Origin: Methylobacterium tardum
Lineage (GTDB): Bacteria; Pseudomonadota; Alphaproteobacteria; Rhizobiales; Beijerinckiaceae
NCBI RefSeq assembly: GCF_023546765.1
Contig: NZ_CP097484.1
Coordinates: 5,948,001 to 6,012,000, forward strand
Length of the DNA stretch: 64,000 nt
Reading direction: 5' to 3'
In this document: piece by piece, positions 29,990 to 39,050 of the stretch
Layout of the letters: the number at the start of each line of letters is the position of its first letter
Numbering within the stretch: the stretch's first letter is position 1
Notes under the pieces: model-generated
Database searches by the model: none
Told to the model about the DNA's origin: nothing
The model's input: the letters and a program-made list of their open reading frames with translations, nothing else
Made by a program: the position numbers and the translations under genes

Positions 29990-31426
29990 TCACACCTCTT
30001 CGTCGGCGTAACGCGATTGTTGCCGTCCGCGCTGCCCGGAGCCCTTCCGCGGCGCGCCCGCGCTGATCCCCGCCACCAGGTCGGCGATGTGGCGCAGCGT
30101 CTCCACCGACAGCGCCTTCTCTCCCTCGCCGCGACCCTGCGGGATCAGCGCCTTGGCGAAGCCGAGCTTCTGGGCTTCCTTCAGCCGCGATCCGGCCTGT
30201 GCGACCGGCCGGATCGCGCCGGAGAGTCCGATCTCGCCGAAATACACCGTCTCGGGCGGCAGCACCGCGCCCGACAGAGACGAGACCAGGGCGGCCGCCA
30301 CCGCCAGATCCGCCGCGGGCTCGGTGATGCGCAGGCCTCCGGCGACATTCAGATAAACGTCGTGGCTGCCGAGCCGGATGCCGCCATGGGCCTCCAGCAC
30401 GGCCAGCACCATCGACAGCCGGTTCGGGTCCCAGCCGACCACGGCGCGGCGCGGCATGCCGAGGGAGGAGGGGGCGACGAGCGCCTGGATCTCGACCAGC
30501 AGGGGCCGCGTGCCCTCCATCCCGGCGAAGACCGCCGTGCCCGCCGCCTGATGGTCTCGGCCCGCCAGGAAAAGGGCCGACGGGTTCGGCACCTCGCTGA
30601 GGCCCGCATCGGTCATCTCGAACACGCCGATCTCGTCGGTGGGCCCGAAGCGGTTCTTCACCGCGCGCAGGATGCGGAAATGGTGGCCCTGGTCGCCCTC
30701 GAAGGAGGCGACCGCGTCGACCATGTGCTCCACAACCCGGGGGCCGGCGATCTGCCCGTCCTTGGTGACGTGGCCGACCAGGATCACCGCCGTGCCGGTG
30801 GTCTTGGCGAAGCGGATCAGCGCCTGGGCCGAGGAGCGGACCTGCGTGACCGTGCCGGGGGCGGATTCCACCGTCTCGGTCCACATGGTCTGGATCGAGT
30901 CGATGATCGCGAGCGCGGGCGGCCGGCCCTGGCTCAGGGTCTCGGCGATGTCCTCGACATTGGTCTCGGCCGCGAGCTGCACCGGGAGCGCGCTCAGCCC
31001 CAGCCGCTCGGCCCGCAGTCGCACCTGCCCGACCGCCTCCTCGCCCGAGATGTAGGCGACCCGCTCGCCGGTGCCCGCCATGGCCGCCGAGGCCTGCATC
31101 AGCAGGGTCGACTTGCCGATCCCCGGATCGCCGCCGAGCAGGATCACGGAACCGCGCACGAAGCCGCCGCCGGTGACCCGGTCGAGCTCGCCGATCCCTG
31201 AGGGAATGCGCGGTGCCTCCTTCGCCTCGCCGGTCAGGCCCTCCAGCGGGAACACGCGGCCGCGGCTGCGCGACGGCCGGGTTGCGGCCGGCCCGGACTG
31301 GCCGGGAGCCGAGGGCGCCTCCTCGACAATCGTGTTCCAGCCGTTGCAGGCCTCGCAGCGCCCGCGCCAGCGGTTGTAGACCGCCCCGCAGGACTGGCAG
31401 ACGAAGGTCTGGTGGATCTTGGCCAT
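29990..31426 (-). CDS. radA: DNA repair protein RadA
   Basis: RecA-like ATPase that drives branch migration during recombination repair. From the ATG at 31426 it has 478 residues: an N-terminal zinc finger (CQSCG, CEACNGW at about 10-30), a Walker A box [10 protein letters not shown], the RadA signature [15 protein letters not shown], and a C-terminal Lon-like domain ([29 protein letters not shown]). The frame is open 32 codons further up through repeat A4, which is not coding. It converges on moaA. Confidence 0.97.
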   Translation of the reverse strand: MAKIHQTFVCQSCGAVYNRWRGRCEACNGWNTIVEEAPSAPGQSGPAATRPSRSRGRVFPLEGLTGEAKEAPRIPSGIGELDRVTGGGFVRGSVILLGGDPGIGKSTLLMQASAAMAGTGERVAYISGEEAVGQVRLRAERLGLSALPVQLAAETNVEDIAETLSQGRPPALAIIDSIQTMWTETVESAPGTVTQVRSSAQALIRFAKTTGTAVILVGHVTKDGQIAGPRVVEHMVDAVASFEGDQGHHFRILRAVKNRFGPTDEIGVFEMTDAGLSEVPNPSALFLAGRDHQAAGTAVFAGMEGTRPLLVEIQALVAPSSLGMPRRAVVGWDPNRLSMVLAVLEAHGGIRLGSHDVYLNVAGGLRITEPAADLAVAAALVSSLSGAVLPPETVYFGEIGLSGAIRPVAQAGSRLKEAQKLGFAKALIPQGRGEGEKALSVETLRHIADLVAGISAGAPRKGSGQRGRQQSRYADEEV

Positions 31427-31468
31427 GGCTCGGTCGGGTCCGGACGTCGCGTGCCTTCGGGACTGGCC

Positions 31469-31574
31469 GTCATTCCGGGGCCGCGGAGCGGAGCCCGGAA
31501 TCCAGAGCCGCCGACGCGCCAAGGCCCCGCCGCGGTTCTGGATGCCGGGTTCGCCTGCGGCGCCCCGGAGTAAC
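31469..31574. repeat. Family A palindromic intergenic repeat, copy A4
   Basis: GTCATTCCGGGGCCGCGG and GAGCCCGGAATCCAGAG on the left; GGTTCTGGATGCCGGG and GGCGCCCCGGAGTAAC on the right. It lies between the alr stop and the radA start, both on the minus strand, so it may separate their transcripts. Confidence 0.85.
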
Positions 31575-31602
31575 GGAATATCGTTTCAGCGCGACGGGTG
31601 AA

Positions 31603-32697
31603 TCAGCAGGACTCTACATAGGATCGAACATAACGAGAACCCAGGCCGGTGAGAATCTCGTAGCCGATCGTCCCGGCGGCGCGGCCGACCGCGTCAATAT
31701 CGAGAGTGTCGCCGATCAGCACGGCTGTGGCGCCGCGCTCGGCTGCGGGGGCCGCGGTGACGTCGAGGATGATCAGATCCATCGAGACGAGGCCGAGGAT
31801 CGGGCACGGGACGCCGCCGACCAGCGCCTGTCCGCGTCCGCTGATCGCCCGGGGGAAGCCGTCGGCGTAGCCGAGCGAGAGCGTCGCCAGCCGGCTGGGC
31901 GCGGCTGCGGCCCAGCGACCGTTATAGCCCGCGGTGGCGCCGGCCTCGACATCGCGCACCTGCGCGATCATCGCCTCCAGCCGCACCACCGGGCGCATCG
32001 GGTTCGCGGTTCCGGGGGTCGGGTTGCCGCCGAACAGGGCGTAGCCCGGCCGCAGGAGGTCATGCTGCGCGCCCTTGAGGAAGATGCCGGAGGAGTTCGC
32101 CAGCGAGGCGGGCAGGGCCGGATAGGCCGCGCGCACCCGGGCGAAGTCGGCGATCTGCCGGGCATTGACCGGATCTTGCGGCTTCTCGGCGCTGACGAAG
32201 TGGCTGAGGATCAGATCGATGCAAGACGCCGCGATCCGCGGGTCGCCCGCGAGGTCCAGCGCCTCCGGCACCGACAGGCCCAGCCGGTTCATGCCGGTGT
32301 CGACATGGAGCGCCGCGGGCACGCGGCCGGCCGAGAACGCCGCCCAGTCCGAGAGTTCCTCGATGCTGCCGAGCACGGGACGCAGTCCGTGCGCCGCGAA
32401 AGCCGCAGCGGCGCCCGGGGCCAGGCCGTTCAGGACGTAGATCGCGGCGTCCGGCAGGGCGGCGCGGGCTGCGACGCCCTCGGACAGGTGGGCGACGAAG
32501 AAGGTCCGGCAGCCGGCCGCCCAGAGAGCCGGCCCGACCCTGGCGATGCCGCAGCCATAGGCATCAGCCTTCACCACGGCGGCGCAGGCAACACCGCCGC
32601 CGCGTGCGGCGAGGGTTCGCCAGTTTGCCGCGATCGCCCCAAGGTCGATCGTCAGCCGGGCCCCGTGGGCACCGATGCCGGTTGTGGATTGCGTCAC
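31603..32697 (-). CDS. alr: Alanine racemase
   Basis: PLP enzyme interconverting L- and D-alanine for peptidoglycan. The PLP lysine is in VVKADAYGCG (Lys about 43), followed by the conserved MNRLG and SHF segments, GGNPTPG and the C-terminal barrel with VSMDLIILDVT. I choose the GTG at 32697, behind GGGA, giving 364 residues; an earlier start adds 37 residues of Arg-rich, unconserved sequence. Family A copies flank it on both sides. Confidence 0.94.
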   Translation of the reverse strand: MTQSTTGIGAHGARLTIDLGAIAANWRTLAARGGGVACAAVVKADAYGCGIARVGPALWAAGCRTFFVAHLSEGVAARAALPDAAIYVLNGLAPGAAAAFAAHGLRPVLGSIEELSDWAAFSAGRVPAALHVDTGMNRLGLSVPEALDLAGDPRIAASCIDLILSHFVSAEKPQDPVNARQIADFARVRAAYPALPASLANSSGIFLKGAQHDLLRPGYALFGGNPTPGTANPMRPVVRLEAMIAQVRDVEAGATAGYNGRWAAAAPSRLATLSLGYADGFPRAISGRGQALVGGVPCPILGLVSMDLIILDVTAAPAAERGATAVLIGDTLDIDAVGRAAGTIGYEILTGLGSRYVRSYVESC

Positions 32698-32842
32698 CGT
32701 ACTGTTCCCGATCTCCGATCCTTGAGGAATGGGGATGCACGACGCGGACCTGCAAGGCGAGATGCGGTCGGCAACCCGTCTCCGCAAATCGAAGCTGCGC
32801 CTCTGCACGGGATCGCCTTGCCGGACACCGCCGTCTCACTCC

Positions 32843-32980
32843 GTCATCCCGAGGCCGCGCAGCGGAGCCTGGGATCCGGATACGCCGACAGACCAGGTTC
32901 CGGCGACTACATGGTTCTGGATTGCCCGCCTCCGGCGTGCCCCTTCGGGTCCGGGCTCGCCTGCGGCGCCCCGGAAAGAC
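32843..32980. repeat. Family A palindromic intergenic repeat, copy A5 (long)
   Basis: GTCATCCCGAGGCCGCGC to GCCCCGGAAAGAC. At 138 bases it is about 28 longer than the others; the centre contains an extra segment around CCCGCCTCCGGCGTGCCCC. It lies upstream of alr and cvpA, which are divergent. Confidence 0.8.
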
Positions 32981-33133
32981 GGCGCGGGTCGACCGGCGCG
33001 AGACCGCGACGTGCCGAACGGGTCGGTGATCGGCATACGGTAAGGGGAACTCAGACCGACCCGGCGCGGCATCGCGACAGAGCGCATCTGATGCATGGAC
33101 GGCACAGCCCCGGACCGAGGCGCGGGCCCCCGG

Positions 33134-33162
33134 GTGACGGCCGAGGTCCGGCTTGGTATAAA
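33134..33162 (+). promoter_or_regulatory. Candidate sigma-70-type promoter for cvpA-purF
   Basis: GTGACG (33134-33139) and TATAAA (33157-33162) with a 17-base spacer, 67 bases before the cvpA start. The rest of the 32981-33228 stretch is GC-rich and contains no gene I can support. Confidence 0.4.
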
Positions 33163-33228
33163 TCCACTGCGGTCCGGGGGAGCCGCACGGCCGACGCGCT
33201 ATCCCCGCGGGTACCAAAAAGCTCAACG

Positions 33229-33837
33229 ATGCCGTTTACCGTCCTGGATCTCGTCGTGCTCGGCATCGTCGCGGTCTCCGCGCTGCTCGCGGCCGTGCGT
33301 GGCGTCACCCGCGAGGTGCTGGCGATCGTCGCCTGGGTGGCTGCCGCCGCGGTCGCCTGGACGCTGTACCCAATGCTCCTTCCGACCGTGAAGCAGCACG
33401 TGAACAGTGACACCGTCGCGCTGGTCGCCTCGATCGCGGCGATCTTCCTCGGCACGCTGATCATCGTATCGATCATCACGGTGAAGATCTCGGACGTGGT
33501 GCTCGACTCGCGCATCGGCGCGGTCGATCGCTCGCTGGGCTTCCTGTTCGGGGCCGCCCGCGGCTTCCTGATCTGCGTGATCGGCTGGGTGTTCCTGTCC
33601 TGGCTGGTCCAGGGCAAGGTGCCCGATTGGGCCGCGCAGGCGCGCTCACGCCCGATGCTGGAGAAGTCCGGCGACGCTCTGGTGGCGCAGCTGCCCGAGA
33701 ATCCGGAAGGCTTCCTCAAGCAGTTCAAGAAGCCGAAGACCGGCGCGCCGCCCAACGAGGCTGCCGACGCGCCGGCCGAGACCGATCCGGCGCCCCAGCG
33801 CCGCACCGAGACCGCGCCGACCCCGACGCGACGCTGA
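33229..33837 (+). CDS. cvpA: CvpA family membrane protein
   Basis: Inner-membrane protein required for colicin V production in E. coli and for envelope stress tolerance elsewhere. From the ATG at 33229 it has 202 residues: four hydrophobic segments within about the first 130 (VLDLVVLGIVAVSALL, VLAIVAWVAAAAVAW, LVASIAAIFLGTLIIV, LICVIGWVFLSWLV), the family DRSLGFLFGAARG motif, and a disordered charged tail. It precedes purF, the classic gene order. The frame is open far upstream, but only because of GC-rich sequence. Confidence 0.93.
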   Translation: MPFTVLDLVVLGIVAVSALLAAVRGVTREVLAIVAWVAAAAVAWTLYPMLLPTVKQHVNSDTVALVASIAAIFLGTLIIVSIITVKISDVVLDSRIGAVDRSLGFLFGAARGFLICVIGWVFLSWLVQGKVPDWAAQARSRPMLEKSGDALVAQLPENPEGFLKQFKKPKTGAPPNEAADAPAETDPAPQRRTETAPTPTRR

Positions 33838-33953
33838 TCTGCGGTATTCGCCGTAGGTTGGCGCGCGCGGAACCCCTAGATAGCGGTTCCGGTGTTGATC
33901 GGATTGTATCCGCGACGACCGGCGCGCCGGCCCGTCGCCGCCGGGTCCTGTGA

Positions 33954-35438
33954 GTGATCGACCGCCTCATGTCACACGCCGCCAATCCCAGCGCCGATTT
34001 CGACCTCGACGGCGACACGCTCCGCGAGGAATGCGGCGTCTTCGGTATCTTCGGACATCCGGAGGCCTCTGCCATCGTGGCCCTCGGGCTGCACGCCCTC
34101 CAGCACCGCGGCCAGGAGGCGGCCGGCATCGTCTCCTTCGACGGCTCCGTGTTCCACTCCGAGCGGCGGCCCGGCCTCGTGGGCGATTCCTTCTCGGACG
34201 GCGAGACCATCGCCCGGCTGAAGGGCCGCGCCGCCATCGGGCACGTGCGCTACTCGACCACCGGCGGGACGATCCTGCGCAACGTCCAGCCGCTCTTCGC
34301 CGAACTCGCCAGCGGCGGTCTCGCGGTCGCCCATAACGGCAACCTGACCAACGCCCTGTCGATCCGCCGCGACCTCGTGCGCGACGGCGCGATCACTCAG
34401 TCGACCTCCGACACCGAGGTGATCCTGCACCTCGCGGCCCGCTCGCGGAAGCCGCGGATCATCGAGCGCTTCATCGACGCCCTCCAGGCGATCCAGGGCG
34501 CCTACGCGATCGTGGCGCTCACCAATAAGAAGCTGATCGGCGCCCGCGACCCGCTGGGCATCCGTCCGCTGGTGCTGGGCGAGCTCGACGGCCGCTACAT
34601 GCTGGCCTCCGAGACCTGCGCCCTCGACATCATCGGCGCCCGCTTCGTGCGCGACATCGAGAACGGCGAGATCGTGGTGATCTCCGAGGAGGGGATCGAG
34701 TCGATCCGCTTCGCCGACGCCGTGCCGATGCGGCCCTGCATCTTCGAGTACATCTACTTCGCCCGGCCGGACTCGGTGGTGAACGGCAAGAGCGTCTACG
34801 CGGTGCGCAAGGCGATCGGCCGGGAGCTGGCCCGGGAGGCCTCCGTGGCGGCCGACATCGTCGTGCCGGTGCCGGATTCCGGCGTGCCGGCGGCACTCGG
34901 CTTCTCGCAGGAGACCGGGATCCCGTTCGAGATGGGGATCATCCGCAACCACTATGTCGGCCGGACCTTCATCCAGCCGACCCAGTCGGTGCGCGAGCTC
35001 GGCGTGCGGATGAAGCATTCGGCCAACCGCGCGGCGATCGAGGGCAAGAGCATCGTCCTCGTGGACGACAGCCTCGTGCGCGGCACGACCTCGGTGAAGA
35101 TCGTCCGGATGATGCGCGAGGCCGGCGCCTCGGAGGTGCATTTCCGGATCGCCTCGCCGCCGATCACCTACCCGGATTTCTACGGGATCGACACGCCCGA
35201 GCGGGAGAAGCTACTCGCCGCGACCCACGATCTCGAGGGCATGCGCAAGTATATCGGCGCGGATTCGCTCGCCTTCCTGTCGATCCCCGGCCTCTACCGG
35301 GCGATGGGCGAGGAGGCGCGGGACGCGACCTGCCCGCAATACACCGACCATTGCTTCACGGGCGAGTACCCGACCGGCCTGACGGATCTCTCCATCGCCG
35401 GGCCGAAGCGCTTCGCCATGCTGGCCGAGGCGGACTGA
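33954..35438 (+). CDS. purF: Amidophosphoribosyltransferase PurF
   Basis: First committed step of purine synthesis: glutamine plus PRPP to phosphoribosylamine. The class II glutaminase Cys is at residue 27 (EECGVFGIFG), exposed after removal of a short propeptide. The PRPP site VLVDDSLVRGTTS and HYVGRTFIQPTQ are intact, and 494 residues is the family length. The start may be the GTG at 33954 or the ATG at 33969. The C-terminal cysteines (CPQYTDHCFTGEYP) suggest the Fe-S-containing type. Cotranscribed with cvpA, 116 bases apart. Confidence 0.97.
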   Translation: MIDRLMSHAANPSADFDLDGDTLREECGVFGIFGHPEASAIVALGLHALQHRGQEAAGIVSFDGSVFHSERRPGLVGDSFSDGETIARLKGRAAIGHVRYSTTGGTILRNVQPLFAELASGGLAVAHNGNLTNALSIRRDLVRDGAITQSTSDTEVILHLAARSRKPRIIERFIDALQAIQGAYAIVALTNKKLIGARDPLGIRPLVLGELDGRYMLASETCALDIIGARFVRDIENGEIVVISEEGIESIRFADAVPMRPCIFEYIYFARPDSVVNGKSVYAVRKAIGRELAREASVAADIVVPVPDSGVPAALGFSQETGIPFEMGIIRNHYVGRTFIQPTQSVRELGVRMKHSANRAAIEGKSIVLVDDSLVRGTTSVKIVRMMREAGASEVHFRIASPPITYPDFYGIDTPEREKLLAATHDLEGMRKYIGADSLAFLSIPGLYRAMGEEARDATCPQYTDHCFTGEYPTGLTDLSIAGPKRFAMLAEAD

Positions 35439-35513
35439 CAGGATCTGGGGGTTCCGCGCGAACGGGTCTCCAACGGAGATCCCCTGCGCGCGGAAATGCG
35501 CTAGGTCCTGCGC

Positions 35514-36262
35514 ATGGCTGAGTCTCAGAGACCCTCGAAGGCCGCGTCGCGGTCGTCACCGGCGCATCCCGCGGCATCGGGCGCGCCGCCGCCCTGGCGC
35601 TCGCCGGCGCCGGCGCCCACGTGATCGCGGTGGCGCGCACGGTCGGCGCCCTGGAGGAGCTGGACGACGCGATCCGCGCCGCCGGCTCCAGCGCCACGCT
35701 CGTGCCGTTCGACCTCGCCGATTACGACGCCATCGACCGGCTCGGTGCGGCGATCAACGCGCGCTGGAAGCGGCTCGACATCCTCGTCGGCAATGCCGGT
35801 ATCCTCGGTGCGCTCATGCCGATCGGCCACATCACCCCGAAGATCTGGGGGCAGGTGATGGACGTGAACGTGACCGCCAACTGGCGCCTGATCCGCTCGC
35901 TGGACCCGCTGCTGCGCATGTCGGATGCGGGCCGGGCGATCTTCGTTTCTTCCGGGGCGTCGTCGAAGTGCCGGCCCTATTGGGGGCCGTACTCGGTCTC
36001 GAAGGCCGCGCTCGAGGCGCTGGTGCGCACCTACGCGGCGGAGAACGAGACCACGGCGATCAAGGCGATGCTGCTCAACCCGGGTCCCCTGCGCACCGGG
36101 ATGCGCCGCTCGGCGATGCCGGGCGAGGATCCCGAAACGCTGCGGACGCCCGAGGACCTCGCACCGCATTTCGTGCGGCTCGCCGCCCCGGACTGGACCG
36201 AGACCGGCAAGCTCTACGACTTCCCCACCGACCGGGTGCTGAGTTTCCGCGCACCCGAATGA
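35514..36262 (+). pseudogene. SDR family oxidoreductase, frameshift near the N-terminus
   Basis: Short-chain dehydrogenase whose cofactor motif TGASRGIG, LVGNAGI and PYSVSKAALEAL (catalytic Tyr/Lys) are all encoded in one frame, but that frame has no usable start before the motif. The only well-placed ATG, at 35514, opens a different frame (MAESQRP). One extra C in the CCC at 35532-35534 would join them as MAESQRPLEGRVAVVTGASRG, a typical SDR start, and give 249 residues. As written, the first in-frame start (35621) lies after the cofactor motif. Follows purF, as an SDR often does in related genomes. Either broken or affected by a one-base deletion. Confidence 0.82.
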
Positions 36263-36359
36263 CGGGATCGGCGGTTGCTTGATTGGGTCGTCCCGCCCGC
36301 CACCTCAGGATGAGGGATTGGACGGGACAAACCGGTTTCCTTTCACTGAGTTGCCTTCA

Positions 36360-36770
36360 ATGATCGACGTCCGCTGCATCTGCGCGATCGGCCTGCGCGG
36401 CCAGCTCGGCCTCAACGGCCACCTGCCCTGGGAGGGGAACACCGACCCGCTGTTCGTCGAGGACGTGACGCGCTTCTTCGCGCTCACCATGGGCCACGTG
36501 CTCATCGCCGGGCCGAAGACCGTGGCCTCGGTGCCCGAATTCGCCTTCAAGGACCGCACCATCGACGTGATCCGCAGCCACGAGGATCCCGAAGAGGTGC
36601 TCAAGCGCTACCCGGGCCGGCGGATCTTCGTGGGCGGCGGCATCGCGGTGTGGAACGTCTACGCCAAGTACATCCAGAACTGGGACATCACGCGCCTGCC
36701 CTATGACGGCGAGGCCGACCGCTGGTTCGATCCCGCGTGGCTCGTCGGCGGCCCGCTGCGGGCAGCCTGA
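36360..36770 (+). CDS. Dihydrofolate reductase-like protein
   Basis: 136-residue protein with the DHFR fold: IDVRCICAIGLRGQLGLNGHLPW at the start (IG..LG, NG.LPW as in DHFR), HVLIAGPKTVASVP (counterpart of GRKT) and RRIFVGGGIAVWNVY (counterpart of GG..Y). It is shorter than FolA (about 160) and the substrate Asp/Glu position is occupied by the EGNTDP region, so true dihydrofolate reduction is not certain. The ATG at 36360 is used. Its 3' end overlaps the convergent LysR gene by 70 bases. Confidence 0.8.
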   Translation: MIDVRCICAIGLRGQLGLNGHLPWEGNTDPLFVEDVTRFFALTMGHVLIAGPKTVASVPEFAFKDRTIDVIRSHEDPEEVLKRYPGRRIFVGGGIAVWNVYAKYIQNWDITRLPYDGEADRWFDPAWLVGGPLRAA

Positions 36771-37663
36771 GGCGCGGGTTCCACGGACCGCGCCGCCCCG
36801 GCCGCCGGGGGAAGCAGCGCCATCAGCGCCTGCAGCGGTGCGCTGGCCTCCCCCGACCAGACGAGATGGGTCCGATTGAGGCGCAGATGCGCCGGCAGCG
36901 GATGGCGCTCGACCGCATGCCCCACCACCGCCTGATCGAGCACCTCGGTCGGGATGATCGCGACCCCGGTGCCGGCGGCCACGCAGGCCACGATGGCGTG
37001 ATACGAGCTCATCTCCAGGATCCGCGCGGGCGCAGTGCCCTGTTCGGCAAGCCACTCGATCAGGCGCTGGCGGTAGGAGCAGCCGTGCGGGAACGCCACG
37101 ACGGTCTGCCCGCCCAGCGCGGCGGAGCGGCCGGCGCGCGGGGCCGTCCGTCCGGTAATCAGCACCAAATGTTCGTCGAAGGCCGGCACCGACGACAGCT
37201 TCCCGCGTTCGAACGGTTCGGACACGAAGGCCGCCTCGACCTCGAAACGCTCCAGCTGCTGGAGCAGCGCACGGGTCGTGCCCGTTCTCAGCTCGATGGT
37301 CACGTCGGGGTAGCGCGCGTGGAAGGCCGATAGGATCGGCGGCAGCCGGGCGCCGGCGGCACTCTCCAGCGAGCCCAGCCGCAGCAGCCCGCCCACGACG
37401 CCGCTGCGCAGCTCCTGCTCGGCGAGGTCCGCCAGGTCCAGAAGCTTCTCGGCGTGGCCCAGGAGCGTCCGTCCGGCTTCGGTCAGGGCGAGGTTGCGGC
37501 CCTGGCGGCGGAACAGGGCGACCCCGAGGCGCTCCTCGAACTGCTTGATCCGGGTGGTGACGTTCGACGGCACGCGATGGAGCAGGCTCGCGGCCCGCGT
37601 CACGCCGCCCTCCCGCACCACGCAGCGGAAGATGTGCAGGTCGTCCAGGTCCATCGTTCTCAT
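36701..37663 (-). CDS. LysR family transcriptional regulator
   Basis: Helix-turn-helix regulator of 320 residues. The N-terminal domain reads LDDLHIFRCVVREGGVTRAA, VPSNVTTRIKQFEERLGVALFRR; the periplasmic-binding-like effector domain follows (LGSLESAAGARLPPILSAFH, GTGVAIIPTEVL). It is divergent from the MFS transporter gene at 37729, the usual layout when a LysR protein controls its neighbour. Start at 37663 or at the next Met (37654); a 19-base inverted repeat covers this point. The last 25 residues are low-complexity and antisense to the DHFR-like gene. Confidence 0.92.
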   Translation of the reverse strand: MRTMDLDDLHIFRCVVREGGVTRAASLLHRVPSNVTTRIKQFEERLGVALFRRQGRNLALTEAGRTLLGHAEKLLDLADLAEQELRSGVVGGLLRLGSLESAAGARLPPILSAFHARYPDVTIELRTGTTRALLQQLERFEVEAAFVSEPFERGKLSSVPAFDEHLVLITGRTAPRAGRSAALGGQTVVAFPHGCSYRQRLIEWLAEQGTAPARILEMSSYHAIVACVAAGTGVAIIPTEVLDQAVVGHAVERHPLPAHLRLNRTHLVWSGEASAPLQALMALLPPAAGAARSVEPAPQAARSGPPTSHAGSNQRSASPS

Positions 37664-37673
37664 CGAGAGAACG
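37655..37673. promoter_or_regulatory. Inverted repeat at the LysR start, candidate operator
   Basis: CGTTCTC-ATCGA-GAGAACG, seven-base arms with a five-base spacer, 19 bases in all. It abuts the second Met codon of the LysR gene and lies 56 bases from the divergent MFS gene. Position and symmetry fit an autoregulatory site. Confidence 0.45.
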
Positions 37674-37728
37674 ATACGTCATAAGAATTCACTTTTTCAA
37701 CAGGGGTACGACGTGCTCAATCCGTCCG

Positions 37729-38948
37729 ATGAGCACCCGCGATCTCTCCTCCCGTCCAGTCGACCCGGCGGCCCTGGCCGTGGTCGGCAGCGGCCTCGTC
37801 GCCCTGGCGGTCGCCATGGGGATCGGCCGCTTCGCGTTCACGCCGCTCATGCCGCTGATGATGCGCGACGGCACGCTCAGCGCCGACGCGGGTGCCGAAT
37901 GGGCCGCGGCGAATTATGTCGGCTATCTGGTCGGTGCCCTGACGGCCGCGCGCTTTGCCGGCAACCCGCGCCGCGGATTGCTGCTGAGCCTGCTCGGCGT
38001 CGCGCTGGCGACGCTGGCGACGGCGGCAGCCGACAGGACCGCGGCGCACGTGACGGGCGCCGGTCTGCGCGCGGCGACCGGCGTGTTCAGCGCCTGGGCC
38101 CTGGTCTGTGCGAGCAGCTGGTGCTTGGCCGAACTGGCCCGGCGCCGGGCCCCGCAGCTCGGCGCGTGGATCTACGCGGGGGTCGGGCTCGGGATCGCGC
38201 TGGCCGGCACCCTGGCTTGGCTCGGCGGCCGTCAGCCGGCGGATTGGCTCTGGCTCGAACTCGGCTTGCTCGCCGCGGCGGGCGCGCTGCTCGCCTGGTC
38301 GCTGCCACGGGGCCCGGATGCGGCCTCGGATCAGCAGGTGGCGCGCGAGGCCGCGGCGACGGCCCATGGCGGCCGGAGCGGGCAGCTCGGCCTGGTGCTG
38401 TGCTACGGCACGTTCGGGTTCGGCTACATCGTGCCGGCCACCTTCCTGCCCGCCATGGCGCGGGCGCTGGCGCCGGATCCCCTCGTGTTCGGCCTGGCCC
38501 GCCCCTGTTCGGCTTGGCGGCGGCGGTCTCGGTCGCGGCCGTGGCGCTGTGGCTGCCCCACGTACCGCGCCGGCGGCTCTGGGCGGCGGCCCAGGGCATC
38601 ATGGCGCTCGGGACGGCCTTGCCCCTGGTCGTCCAGGCCCTCTGGGCGGTCGCGGTGTCGGCGGTCTGCGTGGGCGGCACCTTCATGATCGCCACCATGG
38701 CCGGCCTGCAATTGGCGCGTGAGGCGCGGCCCGACAACCCGACGCCCCTGCTCGCCCGAATGACCACCGCCTTCGCGGCCGGACAGATCGTCGGCCCGCT
38801 GCTCGTGCGCGGCATCGGTCCCGGTCGCTGGGCCGGCTGGGACGCGCTGAGCTGGGCCGGCGCGCTCGCGACGCTCCTGCTGCTCCTCACGGCCCTGTGG
38901 CTGTGGCGCGCCGCGCGACCGGACCCCACGAGCGTCCGGCCGGCCTGA
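37729..38948 (+). pseudogene. MFS transporter (YbfB/YjiJ type), frameshift after two thirds
   Basis: Twelve-helix major facilitator, probably an exporter, divergent from a LysR regulator. From the ATG at 37729 helices 1-7 or so are in frame (GLVALAVAMGIGRFAFTPLMP, AANYVGYLVGAL, GYIVPATFLPAMARAL). After FGLARP at about 38502 the frame shifts; the remaining helices (LFGLAAAVSVAAVALWLPHV through AGALATLLLLLTALWLW) continue in another frame to the stop at 38948. One extra C in the CCCC at 38502-38505 gives LARPLFGLAAAV and a normal 406-residue protein. Broken gene or one-base deletion in the sequence. Confidence 0.85.
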
Positions 38949-39050
38949 TCCCGGGACGTCCGGGCCCGCGCGCCGGATCGGTTCGGTCCTGTGCGGTCGA
39001 AACTGCGTCTGCGGCGTCTATCTTGGAGTGATGATCGCCCGGAGACCACG

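Noticed and set aside
31213..33228. Long plus-strand open frame running into cvpA
   Set aside because: It crosses repeats A4 and A5 and lies antisense to alr; only the part from 33229 has the CvpA pattern.
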